64,000 bases of DNA from Roseicyclus marinus (GCF_036322625.1 NZ_AP027266.1:2049001-2113000), one strand, 5' to 3'; shown: positions 55,004 through 64,000, numbered from the stretch's first letter. The notes: generated from the letters alone by a model not told the origin. Numbers and translations are program-made.

Positions 55004-55393
55004 ATGAGCATGATCGCCCTTCTTCTCGCCGCCACCCTGCTTGGGGGCATGGTGTTTTTCAGCTTCGGCTTCGCGCCGGTCTTGTTCGCGCAATTGCCGA
55101 TGGACAAGGTGCGCCCGCTCCTGCGCGGCACCTTCCCCTATTACTACCTCGCCGTGATCGCCCTCTCGGGCCTTGCGGCGCTGGTCACGATCCCGGTGTC
55201 GGTCCTCGCTGCGGCGCTTCTCGGTGCCATCTGCCTCGGCACGATCTATGCCCGTCAGGACCTGATGGGCCGGATCAATGCCGCGACCGACCGGGGCGAC
55301 AGCGGGGCCTTCAAACGGCTCCACGGGCTTTCGGTCGTGATCCAGCTCCTCCAGATCGGCCTTGCCGGCTGGGCCGTGATCTTGCTCGGCTGA
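55004..55393 (+). CDS. DUF4149/TMEM205-like membrane protein
   Basis: A 129-residue protein with four hydrophobic segments (~3-22, 45-62, 65-82 and 108-127). The pattern F-F-S-F-G-F-A-P-V-L-F, G-T-F-P-Y-Y-Y and F-K-R-L-H-G-L-S matches the DUF4149 (TMEM205-like) layout. The biochemical role is unknown. It is convergent with the PuuD-like gene, six bases apart. Confidence 0.7.
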   Translation: MSMIALLLAATLLGGMVFFSFGFAPVLFAQLPMDKVRPLLRGTFPYYYLAVIALSGLAALVTIPVSVLAAALLGAICLGTIYARQDLMGRINAATDRGDSGAFKRLHGLSVVIQLLQIGLAGWAVILLG

Positions 55394-55399
55394 TCCGCC

Positions 55400-56179
55400 T
55401 CAGGCGACGGCGGCCACCGGCATGGGCCTCCGGCTCTCCGCCCAGGCCCTCGCCGCCGCGCCAAAGGCCTCGAACAGGGGACGGCTCACCGGATCCTGCG
55501 CCGCGCGATATTCCGGATGCCATTGCACCGACAGGGTGAAGCCCGGCGCGCCCTCGATATAGATCGCTTCGGGCGTGCCATCGGGCGCATGCCCGTCGAT
55601 CACCACGCCGCCCCCGGGCCGCTTGATTCCCTGCCCGTGCAGCGTGTTGGTCATCACCTCCGTCGCGCCGAAGATGCGGTGAAACGGCCCGCCCTCGGTC
55701 AGCGTCACGACATGGCGCAGCGCGAATTTCTCCTCGATCGTGCCATCGGGCGGCATGCGATGGTTCATCCGTCCCGGCAGATCGCGGATCTCGGGGTAGA
55801 GCGAGCCGCCCATGGCGACATTCACCTCCTGAAAGCCCCGGCAGACGCCCAAAAACGGCTGGCCACGCTCGACACAGGCCCGGATCAGCGGCAGCGCCAC
55901 CGCATCGCGCGCCCGGTCGAATGCGCCATGCGCCTCCGTCTCGGCCTCGCCGTATTCCTCGGGATGGACATTGGGCCGCCCGCCGGTGAACAGGAAGCCG
56001 TCGCAGACCTCCACCAGCTCGGCCACGCTGACAAAGCGCGGATCGGCCGGGATCACGAGCGGCAGCCCCCCCGCCACCTCCGACACGGCCTCCGCATTCA
56101 TCGCGCCGCCCGCATAGGTGCGATACTGCTCGTTCACGAGATGCTGGTTGCCGATGATGCCGATGACGGGCCGCGCCAT
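55400..56179 (-). CDS. Gamma-glutamyl-gamma-aminobutyrate hydrolase-like (peptidase C26)
   Basis: A 259-residue class I glutamine amidotransferase-fold hydrolase. The nucleophile lies in L-G-V-C-R-G (~113), and Q-W-H-P-E-Y (~224) gives the histidine and glutamate of the triad. F-L-F-T-G-G-R-P-N is the substrate loop of PuuD-like proteins. It would split gamma-glutamyl compounds, such as those in putrescine degradation. GGGGAGA precedes the ATG. It follows RidA- and GlcG-like genes on the same strand, across a 134-base gap. Confidence 0.82.
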   Translation of the reverse strand: MARPVIGIIGNQHLVNEQYRTYAGGAMNAEAVSEVAGGLPLVIPADPRFVSVAELVEVCDGFLFTGGRPNVHPEEYGEAETEAHGAFDRARDAVALPLIRACVERGQPFLGVCRGFQEVNVAMGGSLYPEIRDLPGRMNHRMPPDGTIEEKFALRHVVTLTEGGPFHRIFGATEVMTNTLHGQGIKRPGGGVVIDGHAPDGTPEAIYIEGAPGFTLSVQWHPEYRAAQDPVSRPLFEAFGAAARAWAESRRPMPVAAVA

Positions 56180-56313
56180 GTGGTCTCCCCTGTGCATGCC
56201 CACCAGATGTAGCGCCATTTCCTGCAAACGAAAAGACCGCCGCAGCGGGCGATTGCCCTGCCGCGCTGCATCTGCCCGCAAAACAGGCAGGCGAAAGGCG
56301 CGCCGCCCGGGCG

Positions 56314-56715
56314 TTACGCCGGCGCGCCACAGGCCCCGGGCAGGCGCGCCGTGACCTCGATCTCGATCAGCATGCGCGGATCCTGCAACCCCGCCACGAT
56401 CATCGTCGCCGCAGGGCGCACCTCGCCCAGCCACTTGCGCGTCACGGGCCAGCAGGCGGGCCAAAGCGCGGCATCGGGCAGGATGTAGCGCACCCGCACC
56501 ACGTCGGCCATCGACGCGCCCGCCTGGCCCAGCGCCGCCGCGATATTGGCGAAGGTCTGCTCGGCCTGCGCCGCGACATCCGCCGAGATCTGCATCGTCG
56601 CGTAATCGAACCCCGTCGTGCCCGCGACAAAGATCCAGCCGTCCTGCACCACGGCCCGCGAATAGCCGATCTCCCCCTCGAAGGGAGATCCCGACGAGAT
56701 CAGCCTCCGGCTCAA
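56314..56715 (-). CDS. RidA family deaminase-like protein
   Basis: A 133-residue YjgF/RidA/UK114 protein with I-F-V-A-G-T-T-G near residue 28, A-Q-A-E-Q-T-F-A-N-I-A-A-A-L near 50-63 and the C-terminal strand I-E-I-E-V-T-A-R-L. The arginine that binds the carboxylate of enamine substrates appears as R-V-R-Y. The family hydrolyses reactive 2-aminoacrylate or related imines. It overlaps the GlcG-like gene by four bases. Confidence 0.85.
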   Translation of the reverse strand: MSRRLISSGSPFEGEIGYSRAVVQDGWIFVAGTTGFDYATMQISADVAAQAEQTFANIAAALGQAGASMADVVRVRYILPDAALWPACWPVTRKWLGEVRPAATMIVAGLQDPRMLIEIEVTARLPGACGAPA

Positions 56716-57131
56716 GCCAGCGCCTCGAACCCCGCCGCAGCGATCCCCGCGACAGCCGCCGCCGCGTCATTGTCCGAGGTGTCGCCGGTGACGCCAACCG
56801 CCCCCACGACAGCACCATCGCGCAGCACCAGCACACCGCCCGGCACCGGCACGACCTTGCCACCGAAAGCCCCGTTCACGGCCGCCATGAAATAGGCCTG
56901 CGCCTCCGCGCGGGCCATCTGCGCGCTGCCGGGCATCCCCAGCATCACCGCGCCATAGGCCTTGGCCCGCGCGATCTCGAACCGGCCCGGGCTCGCCCCG
57001 TCCTCGCGCTCGAAAGCCAGCAGGTTGCCGCCCGCATCCAGCACGCAGACCGACAGGGGCTTCAACCCCATCTCCCGGCCCTTGGCGCGCGCCACCGCGA
57101 TCATCTCGCGCGCTGCATCCAAAGTAATCAT
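56712..57131 (-). CDS. GlcG/HbpS family protein
   Basis: A 139-residue protein, the usual length for the family. V-C-V-L-D-A-G-G-N-L-L-A-F-E-R-E-D-G-A, a long amphipathic helix and the C-terminal V-G-A-V-G-V-T-G-D-T-S-D-N-D all match. Related proteins are found in glycolate utilisation loci (GlcG) and in haem sensing. Malate synthase G lies directly upstream in the same direction, which supports a glyoxylate link. The upstream 135 bases carry TTAA-rich repeats and a dispersed hairpin. Confidence 0.85.
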   Translation of the reverse strand: MITLDAAREMIAVARAKGREMGLKPLSVCVLDAGGNLLAFEREDGASPGRFEIARAKAYGAVMLGMPGSAQMARAEAQAYFMAAVNGAFGGKVVPVPGGVLVLRDGAVVGAVGVTGDTSDNDAAAAVAGIAAAGFEALA

Positions 57132-57154
57132 TTATCAACACTCCCTCTGATCTC

Positions 57155-57195
57155 TTAACCCGCCGTTAAGGCGCTTAACCCCCGATTAAGGTTAA
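57155..57195. promoter_or_regulatory. Cluster of five TTAA boxes upstream of glcG-like gene
   Basis: TTAA occurs at 57155, 57166, 57175, 57186 and 57192 in otherwise GC-rich DNA. Two units are near copies, TTAACCCGCCGTTAA and TTAACCCCCGATTAA, each partly self-complementary, with boxes 9-11 bases apart (about one helical turn). They lie 24-64 bases before the GlcG-like gene start, suiting a regulator site or promoter. Confidence 0.35.
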
Positions 57196-57206
57196 CGCGC
57201 CCCCCC

Positions 57207-57261
57207 TTCATCTTGGTAAAAAACTCCGGGGGAGCCCGGAACGGGCGGGGGCAGAGCCCCC
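57207..57261. repeat. Dispersed hairpin repeat, second site
   Basis: TTCATCTTGG, then AAAAACTCCGGGGGAG, short arms CCCG/CGGG and the closing GGGGGCAGAGCCCCC repeat the layout of the copy at 50962-51024. It sits four bases past the glcB stop, so in this orientation the hairpin follows glcB and precedes the glcG-like gene. Confidence 0.75.
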
Positions 57262-57265
57262 ATCC

Positions 57266-59416
57266 TCAGGCCGCCTTCAACTCCAGCCGCCGGGCATGCA
57301 GCACCGGCTCGGTATAGCCAGACGGCTGCTCGCGGCCCTTGAACACCAGGTCGCAAGCGGCGGCAAAGGCGATGCCGTTGAAGCCGGGCGCCATCGGCAC
57401 ATAGCCCGGATCGCCCGCATTCTGCCGATCCACGACCGCCGCCATCCGGCGCAGGATCTCCATCACCTGCGCCTCGCTGACCACGCCGTGATGCAGCCAG
57501 TTGGCGATGTGCTGGGCCGAGATCCGGCAGGTCGCCCGATCCTCCATCAGCGCCACGTCGTTGATATCGGGCACTTTCGAACAGCCCACGCCCGCATCGA
57601 TCCAGCGCACGACATAGCCCAGGATCCCTTGGGCGTTGTTCTCCACCTCGCGGGTGATCTGCGCCTCGGTCCAGCGCTGGTAGGAGGCCAGCGGGATATC
57701 GAGCAGCGCATTCACATAGGCGCGCCGCCCGCCCGCCTCCAGCTTTTGCTGGACGGCCGCGACATTGACCTGGTGGTAATGCAGCGCATGGAGCGTCGCC
57801 GCCGTCGGGCTCGGCACCCAGGCGCAATTGGCGCCCGCGCGCGGATGCTCGATCTTGACCTCCAGCATCTCGGCCATGGCATCGGGCTTGGCCCACATGC
57901 CCTTGCCGATCTGCGCGCGCCCGCGCAGGCCGCATTCCAGGCCGATATCGACATTCTGGTTCTCGTAGGCCGCGATCCAGCTCTTGCGCTTGATGAAATC
58001 CTTGCGGGAAAACGGCCCCGCCTCCATCGAGGTGTGGATCTCGTCGCCCGTCCGGTCGAGGAACCCGGTGTTGATGAAGGCCACGCGATGCTTGGCCGCG
58101 CGGATGCATTCCTTGAGGTTCACGCTCGTGCGGCGCTCCTCGTCCATCACGCCCAGCTTGACCGTGTAGCGCGGCAGGCCCAGCACCTCCTCGACCTTGC
58201 TGAAGGTCTCGTCGGCAAAGGCGACTTCTTCCGGCCCATGCATCTTGGGCTTCACGACATAGACCGATCCCGCATGACTGTTGCGCAGACCTGCATCCTT
58301 CTTCAGGTCATGCATCGCGATCAGCACGGTGATCATCGCATCCATCAGACCCTCGTAGACCTCGGACCCGTCCTCGAGCAGGATGGCCGGGTTGGTCATC
58401 AGGTGGCCGACATTGCGCACCAGCATCAGCGCGCGGCCCTTGACCTGCATCGCCTGCCCGTCGGGGGCGACGTAATCCAGATCGGGCGCCAGCGCGCGGG
58501 TCATCATCTGCCCGCCCTTCTCGAAGGTCTCCGACAGATCGCCCTGCATCAGACCCAGCCAATTGCCATAGGCCAGCACCTTGTCCTCGGCATCGACGCA
58601 GGCGACCGAATCCTCGCAATCCATGATCGCGCTGACCGCCGCCTCCATCCGCACATCGGCAAGCCCTGCCTGGTCGCGCGACCCGATGGGATGGGTCCGG
58701 TCGAAGACCAGCTCGACATGCAAGCCGTTGTTGACCAGCAAAACCCGCTCGGGCGCCTTGGGATGGCCCCGGTAGCCTGCGAATTTTGCGGGCGTTTCCA
58801 GCGGCTTGTCGTCGATCAGGAGCTGACCCTTGTCGATGTGGTAGCGCCGCGCATCGGCATGGCTGTGCCCCTCGATCGGAAAGGCGCTGTCCAGGAACAC
58901 CCGCGCCCGGGCCACGACCCGTGCGCCGCGACCACGGTCGTAGCCACCACCCTTGGGCTGGCTGCCCATCGCATCCGTGCCGTAGAACGCGTCATAAAGA
59001 CTGCCCCACCGCGCATTGGCCGCGTTCAGCGCAAAGCGCGCATTGGTGATCGGCACCACCAGCTGGGGGCCCGCGACCGTCGCGATCTCGGGATCGATGC
59101 GGTCGGTGTCGATCGCAAAGGCATCGCCCTCGGGCATGAGGTAGCCGATCTCGCGCAAAAAGGCCTCGTAGGCATCCGCGTCATGCGGCTGCCCCCGGCG
59201 CGCGACATGCCAGGCGTCGATCTTGGCCTGCAGATCCTGCCTTTTGTCCAAAAGCGCCCGGTTCTTGGCCGCAAAGCCGTTCAGCAGCTCCGAGAACCCC
59301 GTCCAGAACACATCCGCCGCGATCCCCGTGCCGGGAATCGCCCGCGTCTCGATGAAATCGGCCAGCACCGTCGACACCTGCAAACGCCCGCGCGTCACAT
59401 ATTCCGCCATGTTCAC
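57266..59416 (-). CDS. glcB: Malate synthase G
   Basis: A 716-residue protein with the malate synthase G layout: an N-terminal clasp (G-R-L-Q-V-S-T-V-L), then [10 protein letters not shown] and a long TIM barrel. The barrel carries the D-C-E-D-S substrate/metal residues (~272) and R-T-G-D-E-I-H-T-S (~470), and a C-terminal plug follows. It condenses glyoxylate with acetyl-CoA to malate. The start is either of two close ATG codons (59416, 59410). Two inverted repeats lie directly upstream. Confidence 0.93.
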   Translation of the reverse strand: MNMAEYVTRGRLQVSTVLADFIETRAIPGTGIAADVFWTGFSELLNGFAAKNRALLDKRQDLQAKIDAWHVARRGQPHDADAYEAFLREIGYLMPEGDAFAIDTDRIDPEIATVAGPQLVVPITNARFALNAANARWGSLYDAFYGTDAMGSQPKGGGYDRGRGARVVARARVFLDSAFPIEGHSHADARRYHIDKGQLLIDDKPLETPAKFAGYRGHPKAPERVLLVNNGLHVELVFDRTHPIGSRDQAGLADVRMEAAVSAIMDCEDSVACVDAEDKVLAYGNWLGLMQGDLSETFEKGGQMMTRALAPDLDYVAPDGQAMQVKGRALMLVRNVGHLMTNPAILLEDGSEVYEGLMDAMITVLIAMHDLKKDAGLRNSHAGSVYVVKPKMHGPEEVAFADETFSKVEEVLGLPRYTVKLGVMDEERRTSVNLKECIRAAKHRVAFINTGFLDRTGDEIHTSMEAGPFSRKDFIKRKSWIAAYENQNVDIGLECGLRGRAQIGKGMWAKPDAMAEMLEVKIEHPRAGANCAWVPSPTAATLHALHYHQVNVAAVQQKLEAGGRRAYVNALLDIPLASYQRWTEAQITREVENNAQGILGYVVRWIDAGVGCSKVPDINDVALMEDRATCRISAQHIANWLHHGVVSEAQVMEILRRMAAVVDRQNAGDPGYVPMAPGFNGIAFAAACDLVFKGREQPSGYTEPVLHARRLELKAA

Positions 59417-59433
59417 CCCTCCGATGTTGTCTC

Positions 59434-59457
59434 GCCGGTATCCCGCAGCATACCGGC
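59434..59457. promoter_or_regulatory. Inverted repeat in the glcB leader
   Basis: GCCGGTAT and ATACCGGC are perfect 8-bp inverted copies separated by eight bases, 18 bases upstream of the glcB ATG. The symmetric arms suit a dimeric regulator or an mRNA hairpin near the start codon. Confidence 0.45.
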
Positions 59458-59475
59458 CCCTCGCGGTGCGGATTA

Positions 59476-59490
59476 CGGAAAAAGTTTCCG
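59476..59490. promoter_or_regulatory. Palindrome upstream of glcB
   Basis: CGGAAA-AAG-TTTCCG is a perfect 6-bp palindrome 60 bases before glcB. It is one of two symmetric sites in the 102-base gap and could be an operator in the promoter. Confidence 0.4.
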
Positions 59491-59518
59491 ATCGGCAACA
59501 GCCCCCGGACGCGATATC

Positions 59519-60385
59519 TCACCGAAGACGCGCGATGGCCTCCGCCTCGCTCAGACGGGGCAGGACCGGACCGGCCGCGCCCCCGTCCTGGGGGCGTCCA
59601 GCCCCCTCCTCGGGCGACCAGAGGCTTTCGCAGGCCAGCCCCTGCGCCAGGATCAGGCCATGCTGCGCCAGTTGCAGCTGATGCCAGGTCACATTGGCCC
59701 CGAACTCGAAAACCCCGTGCCCCAGCGCCACCAGGGCCGAGGCAGGCACAAGCACGCTCTCGCCGTGAAGCTCGGCCCGCAGCCCCAGGTTACCCGACAC
59801 CAGCAGATCGTCGCTCAGATCCCAGAACCCGCGCCGGAACCGGATCGGGGCGGCGCGCCCCCGCGCGGCCACGCTCTGCACCAGCCGACGCACCACCGGT
59901 TCGAACCTCTCGGCCCCGGTCCAGACCAGGTCGCCCTCTTCGATCTGCTCGATGGGCCGCTTGCCCTTCACGGTCAGGATCAGCGTGCCGGAATGGAACC
60001 CGCCATGAAACCTTGCGCCCTCGCCCTTCAGCGCCACCGGCAGCGACAGGTTGTAATCCTGCCCCGCGCGCAGGGGCAGCGGCGCGGTGATCACCGTCAC
60101 GGGGCCGGACCGGCTCTCGATCACATGCGCGCTCAGCGTCACGTTCTTGGCCGCATCGACAAGCGTCCAGACGGGTTGGACCACATCCCCCGCCACAACC
60201 TGCACCCGTCCGATCCGCACGGGCTCCGCCACGCTTCCCGCCTCCAGCCGCAAGGGCACCGGCACGGCGCCGCGCGACAGGGCCACGGGCAGGCTTTGGC
60301 CCGTCTGGGCCGCCAGATGGGGATCGGCGGGCAGGCTGCCGCCGAAATCCGTTTCAAGATAGGCATAGACCGTATTGGTCGACAT
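59519..60385 (-). CDS. Hint-domain protein C, without the usual cysteine
   Basis: A 288-residue protein. The first ~135 residues form an unknown beta-rich domain. The second half has F-H-S-G-T-L-I-L-T-V-K-G-K-R-P-I-E-Q-I-E-E-G-D-L-V-W-T, which aligns with the Hint start of the other two copies. The position of their cysteine (C-F-x-x-G-T) is a glycine here, so self-cleavage chemistry is unlikely. D-L-L-V-S-G-N-L-G replaces the T-A-D-H motif. It is the last gene of a minus-strand set that includes the photolyase. ATG 60385 or 60388 may be used. Confidence 0.65.
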   Translation of the reverse strand: MSTNTVYAYLETDFGGSLPADPHLAAQTGQSLPVALSRGAVPVPLRLEAGSVAEPVRIGRVQVVAGDVVQPVWTLVDAAKNVTLSAHVIESRSGPVTVITAPLPLRAGQDYNLSLPVALKGEGARFHGGFHSGTLILTVKGKRPIEQIEEGDLVWTGAERFEPVVRRLVQSVAARGRAAPIRFRRGFWDLSDDLLVSGNLGLRAELHGESVLVPASALVALGHGVFEFGANVTWHQLQLAQHGLILAQGLACESLWSPEEGAGRPQDGGAAGPVLPRLSEAEAIARLR

Positions 60386-60432
60386 CATGACACCCCCACC
60401 GCGCGGCAGGGGCGCGATGCACCGCAGTTTGA

Positions 60433-60618
60433 TCAGCCGCGCCTCTGCCCGCGCTCCCCGCCCGTGTCGCCGCCCTTGGGCCGCGTATCCCGGCACCGAT
60501 CCGAGCAGTAGCGCACCTCGTCCCAGACCTTTTCCCACTTTTTCCGCCAGGTAAAGGGGCGGCCACAGGTGGCGCAGGGCTTCTGGGGCAGATCGGATTT
60601 CTTGCGCATGCGGGCCAT
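60433..60618 (-). CDS. DUF2256 zinc-ribbon-like small protein
   Basis: A 61-residue protein: [16 protein letters not shown], then V-R-Y-C-S-D-R-C-R, the four-cysteine pattern of DUF2256. These small proteins are often encoded beside photolyase/cryptochrome genes. It lies 40 bases after the photolyase stop. An ATG nine bases later is also possible. The molecular role is unknown. Confidence 0.88.
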   Translation of the reverse strand: MARMRKKSDLPQKPCATCGRPFTWRKKWEKVWDEVRYCSDRCRDTRPKGGDTGGERGQRRG

Positions 60619-60658
60619 GCAGGCGCATCTATGGCGGACCGGGCGGGCGGCAAGCCCC

Positions 60659-62197
60659 TCACAGATCGAGGCTCAACTGCCCCGCCCCGCCCCCGCCGCG
60701 CCGCGCCTTTTTCGGGCTTCGGTCATTGACGAAGTGCCGCCCCGCGCCCCCATCCTTGCGGCTTGCGTGCTTTTCGACGATCCGCGCCGCCTCCGACCGA
60801 AAGGCATCGCCGTGGCGCAGGCCCCAGACCTTTTCGCGCGCCGCCCGGCCCGCCTGGACCAGGTCGATGACCGGCACCGGATAGCGCTTGCCCAGGATGC
60901 GCCCTGCCCCCTCCCAGCGCCACGGCTCCTGCAAGAAAGCGTCGGGCAGCTCGCGCAATTCGGGACACCAGTGCCGGGTGAATGCCCCGGTCGGGTCCTG
61001 GTCCAGCCCCTGTTTCACCGGGTTGTACATCCTGACCGTGTTCATGCCCGTCGTGCCCGATTGCATCTGCATCTGCGACCAATGGATGCCCGGCTCGTAA
61101 TCGGTGAACATCCGCGCCAGATGCGGCCCTGTGGCCCGCCAATCGAGCCACAGGTGATAGCTCGCAAAGGACACAAGCATCGCCCGCATCCGGAAATTGA
61201 GCCAGCCCGTCGCATTCAGCGACCGCATGCAGGCATCGACAAAGGGAAAACCCGTCTCCCCCGCCTCCCAGGCCGCGCGCCGCACGGCATCATCGCCCCG
61301 CAACCCCTCATAGGCCGAATGCAGGCAGCGATGTTCCAGCGCGGGCTCATCCTCCAGCTTCTGCATGAAATGATCGCGCCAGGCGAGCCGCGCCTCGAAA
61401 CTCTGCATCGCGCCCGACCAGCCTTCGCGCGTGCCCTTGGCCTGCCGTTTGCGCAGCGCCGCCGCCTCCGCCGCCTCGCGCGCCGAGATCGTGCCCCAGG
61501 CCAGATGCGGACTGAGCCGCGAACAGGCCGTAGCCCCCTCGAGCGGCGAGGACATGGCGCGCCGATAGTCGCGGCCACGGGTCTCGAGGAACGAGGACAA
61601 AAGCCCCAGCGCCTCTGCCCTGCCCCCCTTCTGCCGACCGGGGCAGGGGTCAAAGGCAAGGGACAGATCGCGCGCCTCCGGGATCTGTCCGGGGTCGAGG
61701 TCAAAGCCCTGGATCGCCTCCGGCACGGGCACCTGCGCGCCCCGGATCACCCGGTCGCGCCGCGCGGCCCAACCGTCGCGGCCCTTCAGCCGCCGGATGA
61801 CCCCCATTTGCGGCAGCTCGTGCCAGGCAACGCCCATCGCGCCCAGCATCCCCGCCACGGCCCGGTCGCGCGCATAGCTCCAGCCATTGCCGGTTTCCTC
61901 GAGGCTCACAACCTCGCGGATGCCCGTCGCGGCGAGAAGCCCCGCCAGCACCTCGCTCGCCGGTCCCACCCGGACGATCAGCGGGGCGCCGAGCCGCGCC
62001 AGATCCTCGCGCAGCGCCCCAAGGCTCTCGGCCACGAACCGCCATTGCCGGGCCGAGGCGTCAGGTTGCGCCCATCCCTCCGGCTCCACGATGAACAGCG
62101 GCAGCACACGACCCCCCCGCGCCGCCGCTTGGGCCAACACCGGGTTGTCCTGCACCCGCAGGTCACGCTTGAACCAAACAAGAACATCCGCACTCAT
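60659..62197 (-). CDS. Cryptochrome/deoxyribodipyrimidine photolyase family protein
   Basis: A 512-residue protein. The N-terminal antenna domain begins [14 protein letters not shown], and the C-terminal FAD domain has [17 protein letters not shown] and N-x-x-R-x-Y-N-P-V-K-Q, then H-W-C-P-E-L. It would use light to repair pyrimidine dimers or act as a sensor. The group paired with DUF2256 proteins forms its own branch, so repair is likely but not proven. [10 protein letters not shown] tail ends the protein. Confidence 0.88.
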   Translation of the reverse strand: MSADVLVWFKRDLRVQDNPVLAQAAARGGRVLPLFIVEPEGWAQPDASARQWRFVAESLGALREDLARLGAPLIVRVGPASEVLAGLLAATGIREVVSLEETGNGWSYARDRAVAGMLGAMGVAWHELPQMGVIRRLKGRDGWAARRDRVIRGAQVPVPEAIQGFDLDPGQIPEARDLSLAFDPCPGRQKGGRAEALGLLSSFLETRGRDYRRAMSSPLEGATACSRLSPHLAWGTISAREAAEAAALRKRQAKGTREGWSGAMQSFEARLAWRDHFMQKLEDEPALEHRCLHSAYEGLRGDDAVRRAAWEAGETGFPFVDACMRSLNATGWLNFRMRAMLVSFASYHLWLDWRATGPHLARMFTDYEPGIHWSQMQMQSGTTGMNTVRMYNPVKQGLDQDPTGAFTRHWCPELRELPDAFLQEPWRWEGAGRILGKRYPVPVIDLVQAGRAAREKVWGLRHGDAFRSEAARIVEKHASRKDGGAGRHFVNDRSPKKARRGGGGAGQLSLDL

Positions 62198-62254
62198 GGC
62201 GGGGCAGATAGCAGGTGGAACAGGCCTGTCAAAGGCCCTGACGCAAGTGCCCGG

Positions 62255-62434
62255 TCAGTTCGACACGGAGGGGGCGATGATCCCGTCCTCGGGGGCCTCG
62301 TCGCTGCCTGCGACCTGCAGCGCGATGAACCCCACCAGGATTACGGCGGCCAGAACGATCAGCCCGCGCAACACGGTCAGAACCGGCTTGTGGCGGCGTT
62401 CCTGTTTCTCGACATTGGTGCTCGGGGCGGACAT
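62255..62434 (-). CDS. Small single-helix membrane protein
   Basis: A 59-residue protein with one hydrophobic helix (V-L-R-G-L-I-V-L-A-A-V-I-L-V-G-F-I-A-L-Q, residues ~22-41), a basic N-terminal side and an acidic C-terminus. AAAGGAG lies eight bases before the ATG. It precedes the photolyase gene by 57 bases in the same direction. Not recognised as a family. Confidence 0.65.
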   Translation of the reverse strand: MSAPSTNVEKQERRHKPVLTVLRGLIVLAAVILVGFIALQVAGSDEAPEDGIIAPSVSN

Positions 62435-62634
62435 GGCTGTCTCCTTTCGCCTTGGGTGTCGATCGGGCCGCAGACCCCGTCCGGGCCGGCGATCCCTGCC
62501 AGTCCACCTATGCGCGAAACCCAAGGAATCAAGGAATTTCCGCCCCCGCTGGCGGCCCGCGACCTTGCACAGCCCCGGCGCGCGGCCTAGCCTCCAGCCC
62601 GACCCATGCCCCCTCGGGCAGGACAGGAGAGACC

Positions 62635-64000
62635 ATGAAAGACGCAAGCCCCCAGCCCATCCGCCTCGCCGATTACCACCCGCCCTCGCACCTGGTCGAG
62701 GCGGTGGAGCTGACCTTTCGGCTGGCCCCCCGGGGCACCCGCGTGCGCTCGAAAATCCGCTTCCGCGCCAATCCCGCCGGGTTGGAGAACGGCAACCTCC
62801 GGCTCGATGGCGAAAACCTCCGGCTTGTCTCCTGCGCGCTCGACGGCACGCCGCTCACAGCCCTCGATTACCTGCTCACGCCCGAAGGGCTGACCGTGCC
62901 CGCCGAACGCCTGCCCGGCCCCAGCTTCACCTGGGAGGCCGAGGTCGAGATCGACCCGGCGGACAACACCGCCCTCGAAGGGCTCTATACCTCCGGCGGC
63001 ATGTTCTGCACCCAATGCGAGGCCGAAGGGTTCCGCAAGATCACCTTCTACCCCGACCGCCCCGACGTGATGGCCCCTTTCACCGTGCGCATCGAAAGCG
63101 ACCTGCCCATCCTCCTGTCGAACGGCAACCCCGCCGCCTCCGGCCCCGGCTGGGCCGAATGGCACGATCCCTGGCCCAAACCCGCCTATCTCTTCGCGCT
63201 GGTCGCGGGCGACCTCGTGGCCCATTCCGACCGCTTCACCACGATGTCGGGCCGTGACGTCGCCCTCAACATCTGGGTGCGCCCCGGCGACGAGGACAAA
63301 TGCGCCTATGCGATGGATGCGCTCAAACGGTCCATGCGCTGGGACGAAGAGGTCTATGGCCGCGAATACGATCTCGACGTGTTCAACATCGTCGCCGTCG
63401 ACGATTTCAACATGGGCGCGATGGAGAACAAGGGGCTGAACATCTTCAACTCCAAATACGTCCTCGCGAGCCCAGAGACCGCGACCGACCGCGATTACGA
63501 TTTCATCGAAAGCATCGTCGCGCATGAATATTTCCACAACTGGACCGGCAACCGCATCACCTGCCGCGACTGGTTCCAGCTCTGCCTCAAGGAGGGGCTG
63601 ACGGTCTTTCGTGACCAGCAGTTCAGCGCCGATACCCGCAGCGCGCCCGTGCAGCGGATCGAGGATGTGCTGCAACTGCGCGCCCGCCAGTTCCGCGAGG
63701 ATGCAGGCCCCCTGGCCCATAACGTGCGCCCCGACAGCTATGTCGAGATCAACAATTTCTACACCGCCACCGTCTATGAAAAGGGCGCGGAACTGATCGG
63801 GATGCTCCGCCGCATCGTTGGCGCGCAGGAATATCGCGCGGCCCTCGACGAATATTTCCGCCGCCATGACGGGCAGGCCTGCACGATCGAGGATTGGCTC
63901 GCCGTGTTCGAGGATGTGACGGGCCGCGACCTGTCGCAATTCAAGCGCTGGTATACCCAGGCCGGCACGCCCCGCGTTTCGGCCGAATGGCAGGTGGCCG
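62635..64000 (+). CDS. pepN: Aminopeptidase N, partial (runs off the right edge)
   Basis: The first ~455 residues of a M1 metallopeptidase. G-A-M-E-N starts at residue ~261, the zinc-binding H-E-Y-F-H-N-W at ~297-303, and the third zinc ligand lies in L-K-E-G-L-T-V-F (~322). T-A-T-V-Y-E-K-G-A-E, with the catalytic tyrosine, follows. The sequence order is that of the E. coli PepN branch. It removes N-terminal residues from peptides in the cytoplasm. AGGAGAG precedes the ATG. The C-terminal half is outside the window. Confidence 0.92.
   Translation, partial: MKDASPQPIRLADYHPPSHLVEAVELTFRLAPRGTRVRSKIRFRANPAGLENGNLRLDGENLRLVSCALDGTPLTALDYLLTPEGLTVPAERLPGPSFTWEAEVEIDPADNTALEGLYTSGGMFCTQCEAEGFRKITFYPDRPDVMAPFTVRIESDLPILLSNGNPAASGPGWAEWHDPWPKPAYLFALVAGDLVAHSDRFTTMSGRDVALNIWVRPGDEDKCAYAMDALKRSMRWDEEVYGREYDLDVFNIVAVDDFNMGAMENKGLNIFNSKYVLASPETATDRDYDFIESIVAHEYFHNWTGNRITCRDWFQLCLKEGLTVFRDQQFSADTRSAPVQRIEDVLQLRARQFREDAGPLAHNVRPDSYVEINNFYTATVYEKGAELIGMLRRIVGAQEYRAALDEYFRRHDGQACTIEDWLAVFEDVTGRDLSQFKRWYTQAGTPRVSAEWQVA

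Noticed and set aside
57296-60511. Long plus-strand frame opposite malate synthase G and the Hint gene
   Set aside because: It crosses two real minus-strand genes and has shadow-type composition with no domain.

Overview
The window is chromosomal DNA from a GC-rich alphaproteobacterium, most likely Rhodobacteraceae. The evidence is the gene content: stand-alone Hint-domain proteins, an LdtR-type MarR regulator, ccmABCDG, malate synthase G, a photolyase with a DUF2256 partner, and a short family repeat ending in GGGGGCAGAGCCCCC. No rRNA, tRNA or CRISPR array was found.

1-20.6 kb is a surface-glycan locus. A truncated flippase-type ABC transporter is divergent from a Wzy-like polymerase. Behind the polymerase are a PFTS-like polysaccharide protein, a methyltransferase and a tightly coupled 12-gene nonulosonic-acid operon (5.9-17.3 kb). 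That operon holds PseC, PseG, PseI and a PseH-like acetyltransferase, but I see no PseB and no clear PseF. It also holds a second, divergent NeuB-family synthase with an aldo/keto reductase, an SpsF-like cytidylyltransferase and a HemL-like aminomutase, plus a phosphoesterase/ATP-grasp pair. This added module is the best candidate here for undescribed chemistry. KdsA, a free-standing CBS pair, a PhyH-type oxygenase, a methyltransferase and a hexapeptide acyltransferase follow.

20.6-26 kb is a less GC-rich mosaic. It holds an orphan gene tail, an OafA-type acyltransferase split by one in-frame TGA, an SDR gene, three nested IS256/IS3 remnants, and a tyrosine recombinase divergent from a small HTH gene with a perfect palindrome between them.

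26-35.5 kb is a second glycan region. It contains a nucleotide-sugar dehydrogenase, a YdcF protein, a NusG/RfaH paralog at the end of a four-gene glycosyltransferase operon (GT25, GT4, GT4, GT25), a divergent third GT25, and two Hint-domain genes whose 3' ends look recently homogenised.

35.7-64 kb is mostly housekeeping: acnA, a DNA methyltransferase fused to a nuclease-like domain, a YebC regulator, ccmABCD-ccmG, an LptD-like porin, ldtR, sdhE, an aspartate aminotransferase, a DNA ligase/exonuclease repair locus containing a hydrolase gene, PuuD/RidA/GlcG-type genes, glcB, a photolyase cluster and the start of pepN. Several inverted repeats lie in upstream regions (acnA, glcB, glcG). All assignments come from reading motifs and neighbourhoods; no database search was run.
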